A stretch of 64,000 nucleotides of DNA. Source: Tomocerus qinae. Taxonomy: Eukaryota; Arthropoda; Collembola; Entomobryomorpha; Tomoceridae. This document shows positions 1 through 15,741 of this stretch, in pieces. Made by a program: the position numbers and the translations under genes. Positions within the stretch are counted from its first letter, which is position 1. Every line of letters begins with the position of its first letter. Under the pieces are notes generated by a model that made no database searches, was not told where the DNA came from, and saw only the letters and a list, made by a program, of their open reading frames with translations. The stretch spans positions 29,574,513 through 29,638,512 of the forward strand of contig CM034547.1 of assembly GCA_020055645.1 (NCBI GenBank), in the 5' to 3' direction.

Positions 1-3000
1 CGTCCGTGGCAGAAGGAGTAGCCTTTCTCTTCCATTGACTTTCTCTACTTTCTCTAAACCATTGTGACTGTTCTATTAGTCAGTCATTCATGGTATGGAT
101 CTAAGAATCTCTGGTCTGTATCTCCACACAGTATCGCATGCTGCTTTGGTGTTACTTATCTCTCTACATAGATCTTGCTATCTCTCAGTCAGTCAGCGAG
201 CTACTTACATGTACTTCTACCACAACTACAGCATATACATATACCATGTATGTATATATACAGAGTATGAACATCAACATGAACCATTTCTGTCTTTTAG
301 CGGAGCAATATGAATCCTTTTAAGCGTTCTCCATCTCCACTCCCATCTCACATCTCTATTTCATGACTAGTACAATGAGTAATGGCAATAGTCTCCGAGA
401 AAGTGGCCCGAGTGTTTGGTTTGGCTTTCCTGTCCGTTTCTTCTGGAGAAGTCTCTCCAGTACTTGTCCTTTCCCTCCTTGTCCTCTATTGCTGCTTTGC
501 TTTCTCAGGGAAACAAACTGAACAAGAGCTACTAACAACTAAGCTTTATGACTCTCTCATAATACGTGGCCGTGGCGAGATGAAAGCTTTCAGCTTTGCA
601 CAAGATTTACACACGTAGCTCTGATCTCGACTCAATGGGATGGTCATAAGTTTGCATTTCCCTAATCACGGAAATTGCTTACTCACGCTTTCCTCCTCCT
701 TTACTCCCTGAATTTTCAACGAAATGAAAGTCGGCTTACCGACGAATACTTTCTCCAAGATGAACATACATACATCTCTCCAAAAATACTTCACTTCCAA
801 CTTCTTGCATTGCACAGCTCGTCTGGGTAGTCCACAGCTTATTTCTTATTATTTGTATGTGTACAGTGTATTTTATATATATACTTATCTGTCTATATAC
901 TCAAGTCTAAGAGCCTTTAAATAGGAAGGAATGTACCACTGTGTAATAGTACGCTATATATTACATAGTATAATACCTACTGCATACTTCTCTACGTGTA
1001 TATATTTTGTGTGTAGGTATATAGCAAAGAGTTATAATATTAGCGTATATTACAATATTGCCTTATGTTCCGTGGGGTGTAGTACTTTACATTACGTAAT
1101 GTTACATGCAATCCGCAAATATAGAGCACGGAATGAGAATTAGAATGAGAAGTGAGCCGAAGTTCTCATAATGTTATCTAATAGAGGAAAACATCGTGGA
1201 CATATAGAGGAGAAAGCGGAGTTGTGTGTGTGGAGTCGAGTCAGGTCTTAGGGGGGAGGCTAAAAAAGAAAGCCTTCACTTTAGCCGTAAAAGAAGCAGT
1301 AGCGTCGACAAATATTCCGCCTTTCCGCTCTTCATCCATGACCTGTCTCCTTGGAAGTCTGTATAGCCTGGTGAGCAAGTGAGCAAGACACGCTGTTGCT
1401 TTTTACTGCAAAAGTCATAGGATTAAATTCATGGGCTCGTGCCTCATCTTCATTTCGCTCATAAAATCATATTCTCCAATTTGTTCTTTTAGCGCAGCGT
1501 ATGAGGAAAATTAGAAAACTTGCCCGTTTATTATTCAAAAAGGGACTCACAGCAAAATACATTCTCATTGTCTACAATTTTCGTGGATTTTTACTATTAA
1601 TTTCACACAGCTCTGTTCTTTTCAAATACAAAACAAAGAAACACAGCGAAAATATCGTCACATTAACTTTTCCGGCAAACAAACTTCCCTCCGTTCACAC
1701 AACTACCTTCATTTGCATACAAGGGAACACTACTGTCTTTCATATATGCCTCATATATTTCTTTTCTGAATTTTATTCTGCCCTCTTTATTGTGACTTAC
1801 ATTCCACACATGAACTGTACCAGTAGAAGAACAAGCCACTTTTTCCTCTATGTCAGTCCTCCCCTTCCAGGAAATATAACCTACTAACTCTGACACATAT
1901 AAAACTTGTTCCTTTGGAAAAACCCACATTTCTTATATGGGAACTTCGTTTGTTTTGCTGCTTGGACATACGTAATATGTTCATCGGGCTGTACAAGCTA
2001 CATCCTACAATAAATAAACTTTTCAACTCCTCTCCTACAGTGCTTATACTGCCTACCATCATCACATCCACCAACCAGAATGATATCTCCAGCTTACGTC
2101 TAATATCTACCACTCTTTTACATCTACTTCTGTTTATCTTTATTTTCATTCACAATCATCATAGTTAGTTCACATTTTCGTTGATGATGCTCCTGAGTGA
2201 TATAATTAAGTTCTTATGAGGCATGTTATAATCTTAAATATCTTCTATATCTGAATCTGAATTTATTTCAAAAATATTTTCTTTAGAATTTGTACATGTA
2301 TTTACTTTTTACACCGAATAACATTTCGGGCGTAGTTGGTAGGTTCGCTATTGAAATTGACGAAGAGAGAAGCTGTTAATTTTTCTCGAATTTTGTAGTT
2401 TCAAATGGGGATATAACTGTTCTGTTGGAGAAGCTATTGAAATGTGTCACACCCGTTAAACGAAGTCTTAAGAACTATGGTAAAATGATGTAAATAGCAT
2501 TAAAATATTTCATTAGAAATGGCAGTGCTTGTAAATATGTGTATAGGAAATATGGTAGAGATATAAATTATGGTTGGGTTGAGCGAGAGCCTTTTGTTCG
2601 GTGAAGGAAGCTAGCTATTCCCTCGCAATGTCCGATTAACGTCTAATTTTTCATAGTACACATCATCAGATTCTTTACACATAGAAGAAATATGAGAGTG
2701 CGTGTAACATGAGCTCTTTTCTGAAAACTTTTCTGATGACTTTCAAAGAGGGAAGAAGAGGATCTTGAGTTGCCTTGGGTTGCCTTGACTGAAATCATCT
2801 TGACTGTGTAGCTAGCTACTGGTAATATGTTGATGGATAGTCGGAAGGAGCCTTGGCCGAAGAAGAAGGGAGAGAGCGGGTCATAGGAAGAAGATAGGAG
2901 AGACATTGAGAGAAAAAGAAATCCCTTGGAGAAAAGAAAAGAGAGCCACACGCTCAGTCTCTGTATGGACTCTGAATATAAATTAACTGCTCCGTTGCGT

Positions 3001-6000
3001 TCGTCGTTCGTCCAAGTCGAAACAACATTTCTCTCTCCGTGGCTGTATGTGCATTAGCATCTGACTATTAGTATGACTATATCGTCCTCTCGCTCTACAT
3101 CCAGGAGCTTAACAACCCTCTTCCACTCAGCTCTCCGTTACTTTACTTTCACCGATAGTACTTATGGTTAGGTTAGACTAAAGTTACCATTATGCTCTCA
3201 GCACTACAACTACCTACCCATTACGTACAATACAAAGCTGCATTATAAGTACAGGCACTGCAATGGAGAAAAGACAAGGCAAGGGTACTTGTTAACTCGG
3301 GACTTTCTCTCATCTTCTCTAATTCTCAAATTTTCCAGCAGAAAGCAAACAGAAGAAATAGCTAGGAAACCTTATTTGCAAGACACTGCAGTCTAGATTT
3401 TTTCTAACTTGGGCATTATCTGATATATGCTATAATAGATATATTTACAATTGAGAAAGTAGAACTTGGCCTGTCTTGTCTTGTTCCTGTGAAAAATTTC
3501 TTTCTTCGTATTTGTAGCGTCTGTGTACTAATGTATTTAATATGTACAGGACAGGAAGTTTCATACAGGGAAATATATTTCTGTACAGAAAGGAAAATAG
3601 TAGGAGGGAAAGAATTGTGTGAACTTGCTGAGCCTACTTCAGCCTCAATGAGTACTTATTGTGATTAGGACATTCTTCTCAGTTGTGGAGTCTAGTCTCG
3701 TCTCGTTTTGGCCTTTTCCCCTCTATACCAAGGTGTGTACATTTATATTCTCCTCCCTTACTCTTCTGCACGGAAAACTTAGTCTTCTATAGCTCTTTTA
3801 TTTACGGGTGTTGTTTTGATGTGATCTGATGAAGACATGCTGTAGACACATATCTCTGTACTTACCTCTTTACTTAAGTTATGGATTGGAATTTATATAT
3901 AGAATTGTAGGAATATATTTTAGAGGGGGATGTTCTTCTTAATTTTGGTTTCCAATAATACCATGCCACTTGTGACTTTTGAGTTGACTGGAAGATCTTG
4001 AGCATCTCAGAGCTCATTTTCCCCTTGTTTGTCTTGTTTGGAGAGATAAGGAAGAAAATAAGTTATAGGTATGCTGGGGAAGACAAGGGAGCTACCTTTT
4101 TGTCTCAGACAGACTCTGTCTTCACTGTCCTGTAGAATGAAGAGAGACAAAACAAGGAACACGGACACTCCTTTCCACTTGTTCGTTTTGCACTTATGTG
4201 CCAGGAGTTAATGCCTTTAAGGACTTAGTTTCTTGTTCTTTGACTTTCTTTACACTTAAATTCATACACAGGGTAGCTCCATTGATTTTCCTATTGTTTC
4301 CATCTTTTGCAGACTCGACATGTACGAGGAGGACGGAGAGAGTATTATCAGAGTATATTTAGCAATAGCGTAATGATGCAATTTTGAGAATTTTGAGTTT
4401 TCATGTGGGGAATAAAGGTGTACCCTGTAGTGTCGAAGAGTGTCACGTCGAAGCGGAAACCAAGCCACAACCCCAATTCCCAAATAAAGTTTAAGTCCTA
4501 GAAGACAGTTTGGTTTGAGTTGGAGAATAGGAAAAGTACTAGAAGAGATTCAGCTCAGTTCAACTTGAGTTGAATCAAGTGTAGTCAGGAAAGACTAACC
4601 TGCCTACCTTACTACCTACGTAACTACTTAACACTAATAGAGAAGTGTACTGTACTACTTCACGACTCTGATGTGATGTATTTGGCTAAGAGTGGAAGAC
4701 TTTGCTCTTTCACGCAACTATTCTCTGTGTCTTCCAATTTATAGAGGAGAAGATAAAAAGAGTCAAGTCAGTAGGCCAGAGGTTCTAACTTCTAATAGTA
4801 TGTACATGCACTGTAGTGTACAGTACAGATTCGACATCGTGTACTCACTCTCCTCCATCCTCACAAACTCCGAAAGGCAACCGAAGCAAACTAAACCGCA
4901 GACAAGTCAAAAAGCCAGGAAGGAAGCTGTAGGAAGATGTGCTGAAGAGAACACAAGAGTCAGAGAAGCAATTTCTTTTACAAAATCTTCAATATAAAAT
5001 ATAGTCAACGGAAATATACAATACTTATGAGGGAAATAGGAGGAGGCAAGACTCAAAGACTGTAAGCTTGAAATCGAAAGGAATCAAGATTGATGACTCT
5101 TGATATCAGTCTATGTGCATCACTTCTTCAGCCAGTAAGTGAATTCACTCAGGAAGAGCGTCGAGTGTTCTCATTGGAATTATTTTTCATTCACCTCCTC
5201 ATTTCCGACAACCACGATTTCAATCCACCGTCCGGTAACTCACTGCCCATGATACACACTTGCGCCTTTTCCCCTCACATGCTCTAAATCATTTTACTCG
5301 TGCAATTACCACATTCAAATTATCCACATTCTTAAATGTGACATTGGACCTAAAGTGATTGGCCCGCTTTGATTATTTTGCACAGATACAGTTACCAACA
5401 AAATAACTGATACTAGTACAATTAACGATTTATATTACAAATATAGAACAGTTATAGACATTATCTTTTGTTCGCTTGGCAGTTCCTACAGAAGGCAAAC
5501 ATACAAGGTGTGTATTAAGTAACACTTTGGGACTTTCACCATGTACTAAATTCAGAATAAAACTTTCACATGTGAAAGCCGTATGACTTTCACCATGTCA
5601 TGCTTTACATGTTAAAGTGTAAAAGTTGAGGCTTCAAACGAGAAATCTTATTTACTCGTAGAAAGCTGTATGACGCGTCAATTTACAACTTGAGGTATGA
5701 TGCACACCCGCAAGTTAAAATCTTCAACAAACCATACAAATAATAATTAGCAGAAAAGTTTTTGGGAATGGAATATAGCATATTCTGATAGAGTATAATG
5801 TTGCAGTAGTCGGTAGCTAATTCGTGTAACTGTAAGAATTCATATTTTGTATGAGTATAAGTTAAACGCAGAGTCATTGGTGATGCATGACATTCTTTCT
5901 TCTATCTACAGGAGTTTAAATAGAAAATGGAGTAGATAAAACTCAGATAGGTTATTTATAAGGGTACATAGTCTCCATTATTGTATGTAAAATGATTGTG

Positions 6001-9000
6001 TCCCCATTTTAGTAGAGTTAGTTTCGGAGCAATGTATAGGTGTATAAAGTGTTTAGTTGTGCTCCGGGGTAATCTCTTTGTTATTCCGCATAGGCACGGG
6101 GATAGATATGCATAGATAGTTGAAAAGAGAGGTCAATTCGGATAGTGACAATACAGGTAGCATACAAATGTTATAACTATACTAAAAGGTCTGAAAATGT
6201 GTAAAATTATAGGTCCTATAAAAACTAAGGTAAGAGTATGGACATTACTGGAGAGTTTAATGTAGGGAGAAGAAGTAGTAGAAGTAAAGTAAGTGCATAG
6301 TAAAGATGCATTTAACTCCTGTAGCGCGTGTCTTATAATGGCAGGGGCTAAGTTGCTCTCTATTTAGGTGGTATGTGTGTCTGATGTAATGGGAAGTATT
6401 AGAGACGAAGTAGATGATGCGACACAACACAACTTCAAACTTCCTATCCCATTTTCATCATCATCGCCAATTTACATTGTATATGATGGTAGAGCACATG
6501 AGTTCCAGCCCTGTGTATATGTCTCCTTATTTCCAGTTTAAAATGGAAAGGAATAGCAAGTGACAGTGGAAGTAGCTCGAGAAAGTCGGGCGTAACAGCC
6601 AAACCCCATCCTTTCACATTGTTATCAACTTTCGTAATGACATCTCATAAAAATACTCTCCAGAGAAAGAGGAAGTTACTTTCTATTTTTCTTAGTTACC
6701 CAGCTCAGCTCAATTCTCGTCTGACTTTCTTCTACTCATGCATACGTTTGCAGTTTTGGATGCGTTTTAACTTCTCTCAGCTACTTTTAACTATTCCCTC
6801 TATGTATCCTTCATTCATTCTAAAATTTATTCTTACGAAACAGCATCTGACTATTGGTTGTTGCATTGCAGAATCTGTTTTCTTAAAAAGATACTATGTT
6901 ATCGTTGTATGGTACACTTTATGTATTTTGTATAAATATAAGCAGAAAGTAAAGAATAGTTAGTACTACAAATGATAGGCTAGATCGTTTTTCTTAGGCT
7001 CGTTGTAGTCGAATCTCGACTCAATTTCTTTGAACTCCAAAGATTCCATCTGCCCTCTTGTAACTTGTCTTGTTTCGTTGACTTTAAGTACATTAATGCT
7101 GTTGCATACAATGCGATAGAGTCATACTATACTCCATTATTCAGTTTTATGGCATATACCATTAGAAATAATGTCGTTACATAATTTTATCATCCCTGAT
7201 TCTACATATAAACTACCTACTTCCACATCTAAGGGGCATTCAAGATACACTATTCTAGTAGAACATAAAGCAAATTATGTACGTTACGTGTAACTGTACA
7301 GATAAAAAGACTACCTTTGACAGAATTACCTAGTATACAAGTAATATGCTGTACTACGTAAACAATGTATATCAATGATATAATATAACAAGAGTTTTGC
7401 TCCAAATATTTATTCCCTCAACGGTAATTCGACGCAAGTTGTCAATTCTATATTATATCAGATGAATCTTGTAAACTTTCATTGGAATTTTCTAAAGTAA
7501 AGATTGAAGCCTTAAGAACAAAAGGTTTACATCCTTTGAAGTAAGTTTTCTGCATTTCACGGTGTGCAGTTTCTGTAATAGCAAATATCCAACATCCCGG
7601 AAAACAATATTGCTTTCCAGTAAATCCAACAGCGGCATATTCGAGTAATAAGATAGATTCGGGTCGTTTTACAAGTGCTGAAGATAGTTTATTGGACATT
7701 TATTATATTAGACATGTATTATTGGACAAGTAGCATCGTATGTAGAGAAAACAAAACGCCAAAAATCAAACTGGTTAAGGCCAAATGGCTAGTCGAGTCT
7801 CAAACGTGCCAGATTAAAACGCAACTAATTTAACATGCTCTATATTATCGTCGAAATTAATCGGCAGGAGAAAGATCTTAATAGAATATTCTCTTAAATA
7901 CCTATTTTCTGTGTTATAGTTTGACTTTCGGTATGTCATTGATATAATAGGACATCGTAACAGCAAGCACAAGTTTACAATTTCGCGAAAGTGTATTATT
8001 AATCTAATTGCTGGAGCGAGATGAATGAAGCGTTTGTCATTTAGTCTGAAATCGTTGGGCTAATGCTTATAGTAAGTAAGAACTATTGTTCGTTAGCCAG
8101 AAATAGGTGTGTAGTGGTGCTAGGCATGATATTGTGTACATTATATCTATTATTTTAATTCAAGTCAGCTTTTACTTTATCACTTGAAAGGACTGTCAGG
8201 AGGGTTAGTGTTTTCATGTAAATGGTTAGTTCATGGAAAGATAACTGGAAGGGAATAAGCAATAAAAGCATTAAGGCATTATAGTCACTTCAGTTTAGCA
8301 AACTACATAACGGAGGGTGACGTGAACTGCTATGCAATAACATCTCACGAACTTACTTTTTGTCAAGTGTATCGAAATGCATTAAAGTTCTATTAACTAG
8401 AAGAGACGCTCCCCATAGTGCAAAACAGACACGCTATACTGCCGTCACAAAAGACGAATACAATAGCACAATCAATGCACACACTCACTTCACTCATTCA
8501 GGCTGGGACTGATTGCATTTCCCTACCTGTCGCAGATTTGCCTGGAAAACTACTTACTCCCTTCTTAACTGGAACGACAAAATATTTTATCTTCTAAATA
8601 GCAAGCAGTTACTACAAAATACATTGCCACTTGGCACTATTAAATACTATTCTCCTATCTTATAATGTCTTTGCATTAAGTAAGTAAGTACTTAAGCCGA
8701 CGCAAATAAATGGCTATTAGCTAGACTTGCTGTCACGACATGTCACAATATTTACAAGACACCTTTCCAATTCCGCTTTCCAATCGCTAAAAATGCATAA
8801 AGGGACATGTGAGACAAGACGATCCTTTTCTAAGCACAAAGGAAAGTGAACTCATTTCTAGTGAACTCAAATTATGGGTCGATGTATCATATTTGTGCAT
8901 TCGATTACATAAATGTATTCATTGCGTAACGTGTAGATAATACTTTGTATCAAACCATAAAATATTATAATAGGTACAACAAACAGGAATGTACCCTTAC

Positions 9001-12000
9001 TTTCTTCTTTCTTCCTTAAGGTTAATAAATGGCTTTCTCCATTGTAAGTAGTACCAATGTAACGATATAAGATTTGAGTTATGGCAGGGGTAGTGCTTTT
9101 ATTTTTTAACAAAGTCAAGTCTTCGTACCTAATACTAACAGGTACCTCTGCGGACAATAATGGATATGGTAATTACATTACTCTTATTTGCACAAAGACT
9201 AGATTGGCTTTTAACTCATAAGTTATATTATCAGGTAAATTTTGATATGATTTACAACCCAGCAAAAGGGGCAATCTCAAAATATGCCTTTCAAATGTAC
9301 TGCTTGACTGCTTTTGATCCTTCAATGGTTCATCAGCTTTTACTTTTCATCCTGAGAATTGGTACTATTTATTATCAGGTTATCGTTTACATTCGGTGGT
9401 ATTTTTGACATGCCGATATGACAGATGTATAATATTTAGAAATAAAATGCGAATGCAAGGGTAGAAAAACTTGCAGCCTTAGAAATATTATAGGGATTTT
9501 TACCTGATCATTTTTGTACTATAAAGAAAGTGAAGAAAAGGAGCAGTGTAAGGGAAACTAATGGGATGCAATTCAATGCACCTAACGGAAAACAGGAATA
9601 GAACAGAGTGGATTTAAGGATCACTCTTTATACTTAGCATAGCGGGTGTATTCTTATTTCCCACAACTTTGGAAGTAGTTCAGGAAAAGAGAGTAGAAGA
9701 AAAGAAAGTATGTGTGGAGGCAGGTAAGAGAGAAAAGTGAGTCCGGGACGGTAGAAAATGGGACAGCGAAAGTCCGAGTAGTGGAGGAAAGTAACCAAGT
9801 AGAATCCAAATTCAAGTTATTGGTCACTTTCACGAGAATCATAGAATGGGAAATAGGGCGATTTGTATCTGAAATAGCAGCCAATCACAAAGGACTATTT
9901 GCTACGATTCTTCTGCAGTGCACTGTGAGAACCTGTAATCCAAATGTAATTTTATTAACTTGATAACGACACACATAGCAAAAGTACCTACTGATACTTT
10001 GCATTATTGTACCTTCCTGTGCTTGTGCTGTTGACTAGGATTCTAATAACATCCTCTAAACTACTTTTCTGTAGTCTTCCCCAACTAGGAGGTGAATCCT
10101 GAGGAGAAATTTGTCCGTATGTAAATGTGTGCGAATAGTTATGAAGCTATTCCGAAGGTCCTATATCTTGTATAAGTATTTTATGTTGTACTACAACGTA
10201 GGGATATCTGTAGAGCCCGATACAAGTGAAAATTTGCTTTTTTTCTCTACTTCGCGATATGTCACTGCTAGCTAAGCTAAGTAGTAGTAAGTAAGAAGGA
10301 GTTGTGTTCAGTTCTGGAACTGGCTCTGTGTCACTTGCAAACTTTCAAATTGTCAGAGAATGTAGATTCGATTCTTTCGTAGCTCTCTCCTAACATGCGG
10401 ACAAGTATTGTCAATTTTATCCGAATTCGTTGTAAATAATAGGCACACGTAACAACTGCAATGTTTCTTTATCTCCATTTCTTGTGCACTAGCTAAGCAC
10501 TAGAGATAGTGAGTTGAGTATTTTCAGAAGAGCTACAATGGAATAGACTCCTGGAGTTGATATTGATCCTTTATGTCCGTGTACTGGATGTAGTAGTACA
10601 TATGTACGTAGTATATTATGTATAATGCAAAGCATGAATGTGAATGAGAGAAGGCAGTAGTGCGATTCAGAGCTATTATTATCAAATGAATAGCATGGAA
10701 GGCAATCGACTATGTTTCAAGTGTTTCTACTTATGTTACACATCCTTATTCTATTTTACTGGTCATTATCTTCATGAAAACTCCTTGCTACACTTGCATT
10801 CTTTTTCTCTAGGTATCTAGCCAAAGTTTAAACTAAACAACATTACAGCGATAATAACATGTTCCGATCTGAAGTCAAGTAAACCTATCCAATGCATGTG
10901 CTACCTTATAAGTATATGCAACCAGTATGCAATGCCAGAGTGTGACTCGAAGAAAAGAACGAGGTTACCTTCAAGGGAAAATGACGTTTGCAATTGCAAA
11001 ACTGATTAAATTTTAAAAAGCATTTCAACTTCACCCTTTTCCTTCTTTCATTGTATCCTTATCCTTGGAGGAAACAATTCTGCCACATAGTCCTGCATGA
11101 TTTCTGGAGCATACTATCACGTTCACGTCATAGTAAATACCAAAGGAGCATGTTTTGCATGTTTCACATGACTAAAATGTTTTATGTAACTCGAAAACAC
11201 TCATTACTATTCTTCACTATATTTACTCGTAAATACTGTTTATACTTACTGTGTAATTAATGCAATGCAGCAAACTGGTATATACACCAGTATACTTAGT
11301 AAGAAATACGGCTCGATGCACTGAGGAATGAAAACACGAGAAAACTTCAATGTATCAAATTACAAGTTGCAACAGTCGAGTCTAATAATTTTATAGCATA
11401 ATTAGTAGTACATAACATAACATCGATTATAAGGTACATACATATCATTGCGATAACATAGAATTTTAGTTATAGTTTGGTTGATTCATCTTATTCCTTA
11501 CTGAACAATAGGATTACATATTTAGATTATTATAGCTGTACATAGAGAGACGACATAATGTATTATTATCTTTTGTGGAATTCATCTACTGATTGATTCT
11601 GTAATGTGAGATTACAGAGAAGCATGATTTCTATTTATTTATACGTACGTCAGTACATTACCTAATTCAATATCCATAGATAGAGGTACCATCGTACATA
11701 GTTTTTTATTATCTACAAAAGACGGTTGGTATTGTTAGTTTCTTGGATGCCACGTAATTGAACACTAAAGAAACAATTTGACAGTGAACAGCTACATTGG
11801 CAAAAATGTCGTTATGTGATAAAATTAAGTGACATTGGTGCACAATTAAAGAAAATGTAATCTGACACTGGTGACAAAATTGGATGAGGATCTTGGATGA
11901 ATCTTATCACGACTATTATTCGAGACAGCCTCAATTAAAGTCTCATGCTCATAATAGATTATATCCAATAACAGAATTTTACAATGACTGAGATATGTAA

Positions 12001-15000
12001 GTATTAAGCAGTTGCAAACTTCATGTACTTTAATATCGAAATGCATAAATTGGTAGTCATATTTGCTTCATATACACTATACAAATGCATATCAGACAAA
12101 AGTTAAGATAACCGTTTTGTTCTGTTGATTAAATGAGGCGATCGAAAAACATATCGACAAAGGTAAGGGTCGATAAATTGAAGTGCTGACAAATTGATAA
12201 GGAATCGATAATCGACGGTAGTACTATTAAATATTAAGGAACAAGCTTGAAGTTGAAACGTAAATGTGATGAAAAGTGCAAGGGCATACTTACTAGTAAA
12301 TCCTCAAAAAATTAATAATTCTATTCTATTTTTTGCTTCTGTATAGCTAATGGAATGTCCGATGCTGCGACAGAAAATAACCCACCCACACTTGCAACCA
12401 ATCAATATGTACAATTCTTTCGGATAGTCAGACAAAATATAATCAAGATCATAAGACACGTCGCTCTCAGATGTGACTCACTACAATCTTATATCCATAA
12501 CAGATACAAATTAGTGTACACTTATATGTGTCAATGCAAATACACGAGAAAAATATTACTTAAGTGCTGACACTATCCTAACAATGTCACTTTCCCTTTA
12601 CGAGAAAATGACATGTAACTGACATTAGAAATTAAATGTCAACGTACTTTGTAGTGTCAAATCATTTATTGTGGTGCTACTTAATTATACTTAGCATTTA
12701 TATATATACGTAAATACGTATTACATTATTACAATATATATATTAATAATAATTTTATCTATCAATTATTACTCTATATAATATTATTATATAGGTCATC
12801 TTCAGTTAGATTATTTATTACATAATGTATTTACATAGGTTTAGCAAATAATCATTATTGTAGATACGTCTTACATAGTATGCATTTTAATGTATACTAG
12901 TGTACCATGTGTATATGTAATTATTAATATTTATGCTCTTGACTTTCATGGCTCCTATACTAGTTTTGCTTTAGCGACTACACTCTGGGATTTGGGGAGA
13001 GCTACACTCACTAGGACCTTTAAAACTTATAATTTAATTAACTCAATTATTCTGTTCTGTAACCAGAGGATCTCCTTCCATATTTATAAGCAGTATTCCT
13101 AGAAACATTAACATTTTCACATAGTCGTCTTTAGTACCACTTCGAAAAGCAACTTCCTAAAACTCCCTGCTCATGAAAGAAGAAACCAAATTCAAATTAA
13201 TCAACATCCACCTAACCTTTATACCATCTTGTCTTAATTTTTTCATCATTTATTTCAATTTCTAGCATTAGGGTAATAATTTAAATACCTATGTTAAACA
13301 TTAAAACACAGAAGGTATAGGCCCGAATTGAAATAATGTCAAAAAGTCCATTATCTTAGTTCAAATATTGCTATCGATAATTATTACGTTTTAAATAAAT
13401 GGCATATTCAGTTGGATTGATTGTAACTGTAATTGATTGACCACTGCTAAAGAGTTACTGCAGAGCTATCGGCACTGGGCATTTTGATACGAATGGCGGT
13501 GGTTTGTTGTCTGCGAGAAGTACAGTACAACTAAGCATTTATCAACATATATTCTAACAATAAATAACTCATTTTTCTGTATTCTAATTGTGTCGAAATT
13601 GATACGCTGACGAATGTCTTTACCACGGTAAGATTGTTGTAAATGGATACTAGTGAGAGTACTATATAACACACTTTTGATGGATGCATACATAAAATAT
13701 ACATATATATTTAATATATGTGCTATGCGTATGAATTCATCGAAATTAAACACAAAACATAAAGTAACATGTTCAGTACACTGGTTCGCTCCATGATTTG
13801 TGTTGACAAGAGACAACTTAATTACACAGATTACTAAAGCTTTCTTCATAGTAATAACTATAGATTATATTGAAATGCATATAGGTATCCATACTACCAT
13901 GAGCAAATGTTTGTGAATAATTGTCCCACCTTCCCCTTACCACTCCCTCTTATTACTGCTCAACTTTGTGTAGTGTAGCGTAAGTACGTACAGCAATAAA
14001 ATCTAATGTGAATAAATCAGACAGATATTGTACAATGCCATGAAAGCTGACTACCTTACGATGCGATATGCGATGTACGTACGAGGCTTGCTGATTATTC
14101 TACAAAGCCAAGATGTCTCCATTTACCTTACATTTAGCTACCTATGGGTTTATAGTACTACCAACTTAAGGTCACCCAATACCCATGGACAAAGTAATTT
14201 TACATGAAAATATTAATATTATTTTTCTATCCCTATGAAAGGTATCCATTTTAACGAGCACCTAATGATAATTTCAACTAATGGTTTTAGAATCTACTAA
14301 ATAATTATATATAAACTTGGGAAAGCATATCCAATATGTGATTCTTGGATTGCACTATAGGATTTCTGTTCAATTTACTGTTGCTTATAGGTAGTCCACA
14401 GAGCTCAGCTACTGGACATGTATCATGAGAAATGCTATCAGACAGTTAATGTGTATTTTGCATATGAATAATCACAGTGATCCCACTGTCTTTCCATCGA
14501 GGTTACTACTGTTACACTTTCAGTGTCACACTGAACTCTCATTAAATCTACATTGTATACTCATATAACTATTGTATATTGATATTTCTACTTGTTAGTC
14601 ATATAACATGATATAACGTACAAATGCATCCCATATTACACACTTGAATAAATAAATAGTAACAAATATTTCATACTAAGCATAAGGTTATGAACTTTTT
14701 ACTGTCTTCGCATATTCTATTAGACAAGAAAGAAAACAAGTTTATGGGATTGTGTTCACATTGGCTTTAAACATTTAAACAACAATGCTTATAGCCACAG
14801 CCAGGTATTATTGTAATAATTTATAAGACCAAAAGTTTAATCCTAGCTACATTATGGTTGCAGCGTGGTTGACAAATTGGTATGCATGCATCAAACCTCA
14901 AACGATGAGACAGATGTAATAGATTGGTGAAAATCGATCCAAGTGGCGAGCAGTTGTCAAAATAAATAGTCTAATAAGGACAAACTAAAATTGCTGCAGC

Positions 15001-15741
15001 ATGTTATTAAGTCCAAGAAAAGCTTAACGAACTTAAAAAATTAAGTATGTTAACAAAAATGAGCCAAAACTGAAATCTAAATAATCTGAAAATGAAATTA
15101 CGGCATTTCTGTCCAAAAATAACTGAATTAGAATGACTAAAGTTGGAGCATATTTAAGGAACACTAGAAATTTTGATTTACTTCAAGTAAACGAAATGAG
15201 AATGATTCGACATCTTCATTTCCTAGAACATGCCCAAGTAGTTAGACTGCTGGAATTATCTTAGTCGATACAACCACCTGACTGGAAAGACAAAAACGGG
15301 TGCATTATCAGAACATTCGTATTTGTCTTTGGATTTTTAAATCTACATTTACTACTTTGGAAGAAATGAGGAAAATAACAAAAGCCTTTGGTATGGTAAA
15401 AATCAAAATCCTAGAGTAATTGCCACCATGACTTGAATAACAGAAAATTGTTGTGAAATGTATAAATACTTGCTACAGCACACTAAGAATATAAAATAAA
15501 GTTTTCAATTACATTACACTCAAGTACAGACCTCATAGCATGCTTGTCCGAATGTATTCTAATCATACAGCTTCAGTGTACAGCTACTTTTCAATTTCTG
15601 AATTTGTTCTTCATTAGTAGACGTACTAGGTACTACCTAGAATGTAGTAGCAAAAGTATAATAGTTATTGATAGCTATATTCACGAATGTGTAGAAAACC
15701 AAAAAATCATCAGAATTTCCAGACTTTGTAGCCAAATCAGA
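1..15741. other. Long non-coding stretch, no gene recognised
   Basis: I found no exon here that resembles a known protein. Open frames are short (longest 127-128 codons at 1501-1887 plus and 13466-13849 minus), biased to aromatic and hydrophobic residues, and lack splice context. The stretch holds simple AT-rich tracts (notably about 12,690-12,800) and, at 5563-5578, a 16-bp perfect palindrome containing CACATGTG, flanked by two direct copies of GACTTTCACCATGT (5531-5544 and 5585-5598). I saw no tRNA B-box or rRNA. Regulatory DNA, lncRNA or introns of a gene outside the window are all possible. Confidence 0.6.

Noticed and set aside
1501..1887. 128-codon plus-strand open frame
   Set aside because: Residue composition is typical of AT-rich chance frames, there is no family resemblance, and an equally open overlapping minus-strand frame exists.
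7448..7699. 83-codon minus-strand frame with somewhat protein-like composition
   Set aside because: I could not match it to a family or find flanking splice partners; it could be a decayed exon, but support is too weak to list.
13466..13849. 127-codon minus-strand open frame
   Set aside because: No recognisable domain, low complexity and no splice or promoter context.
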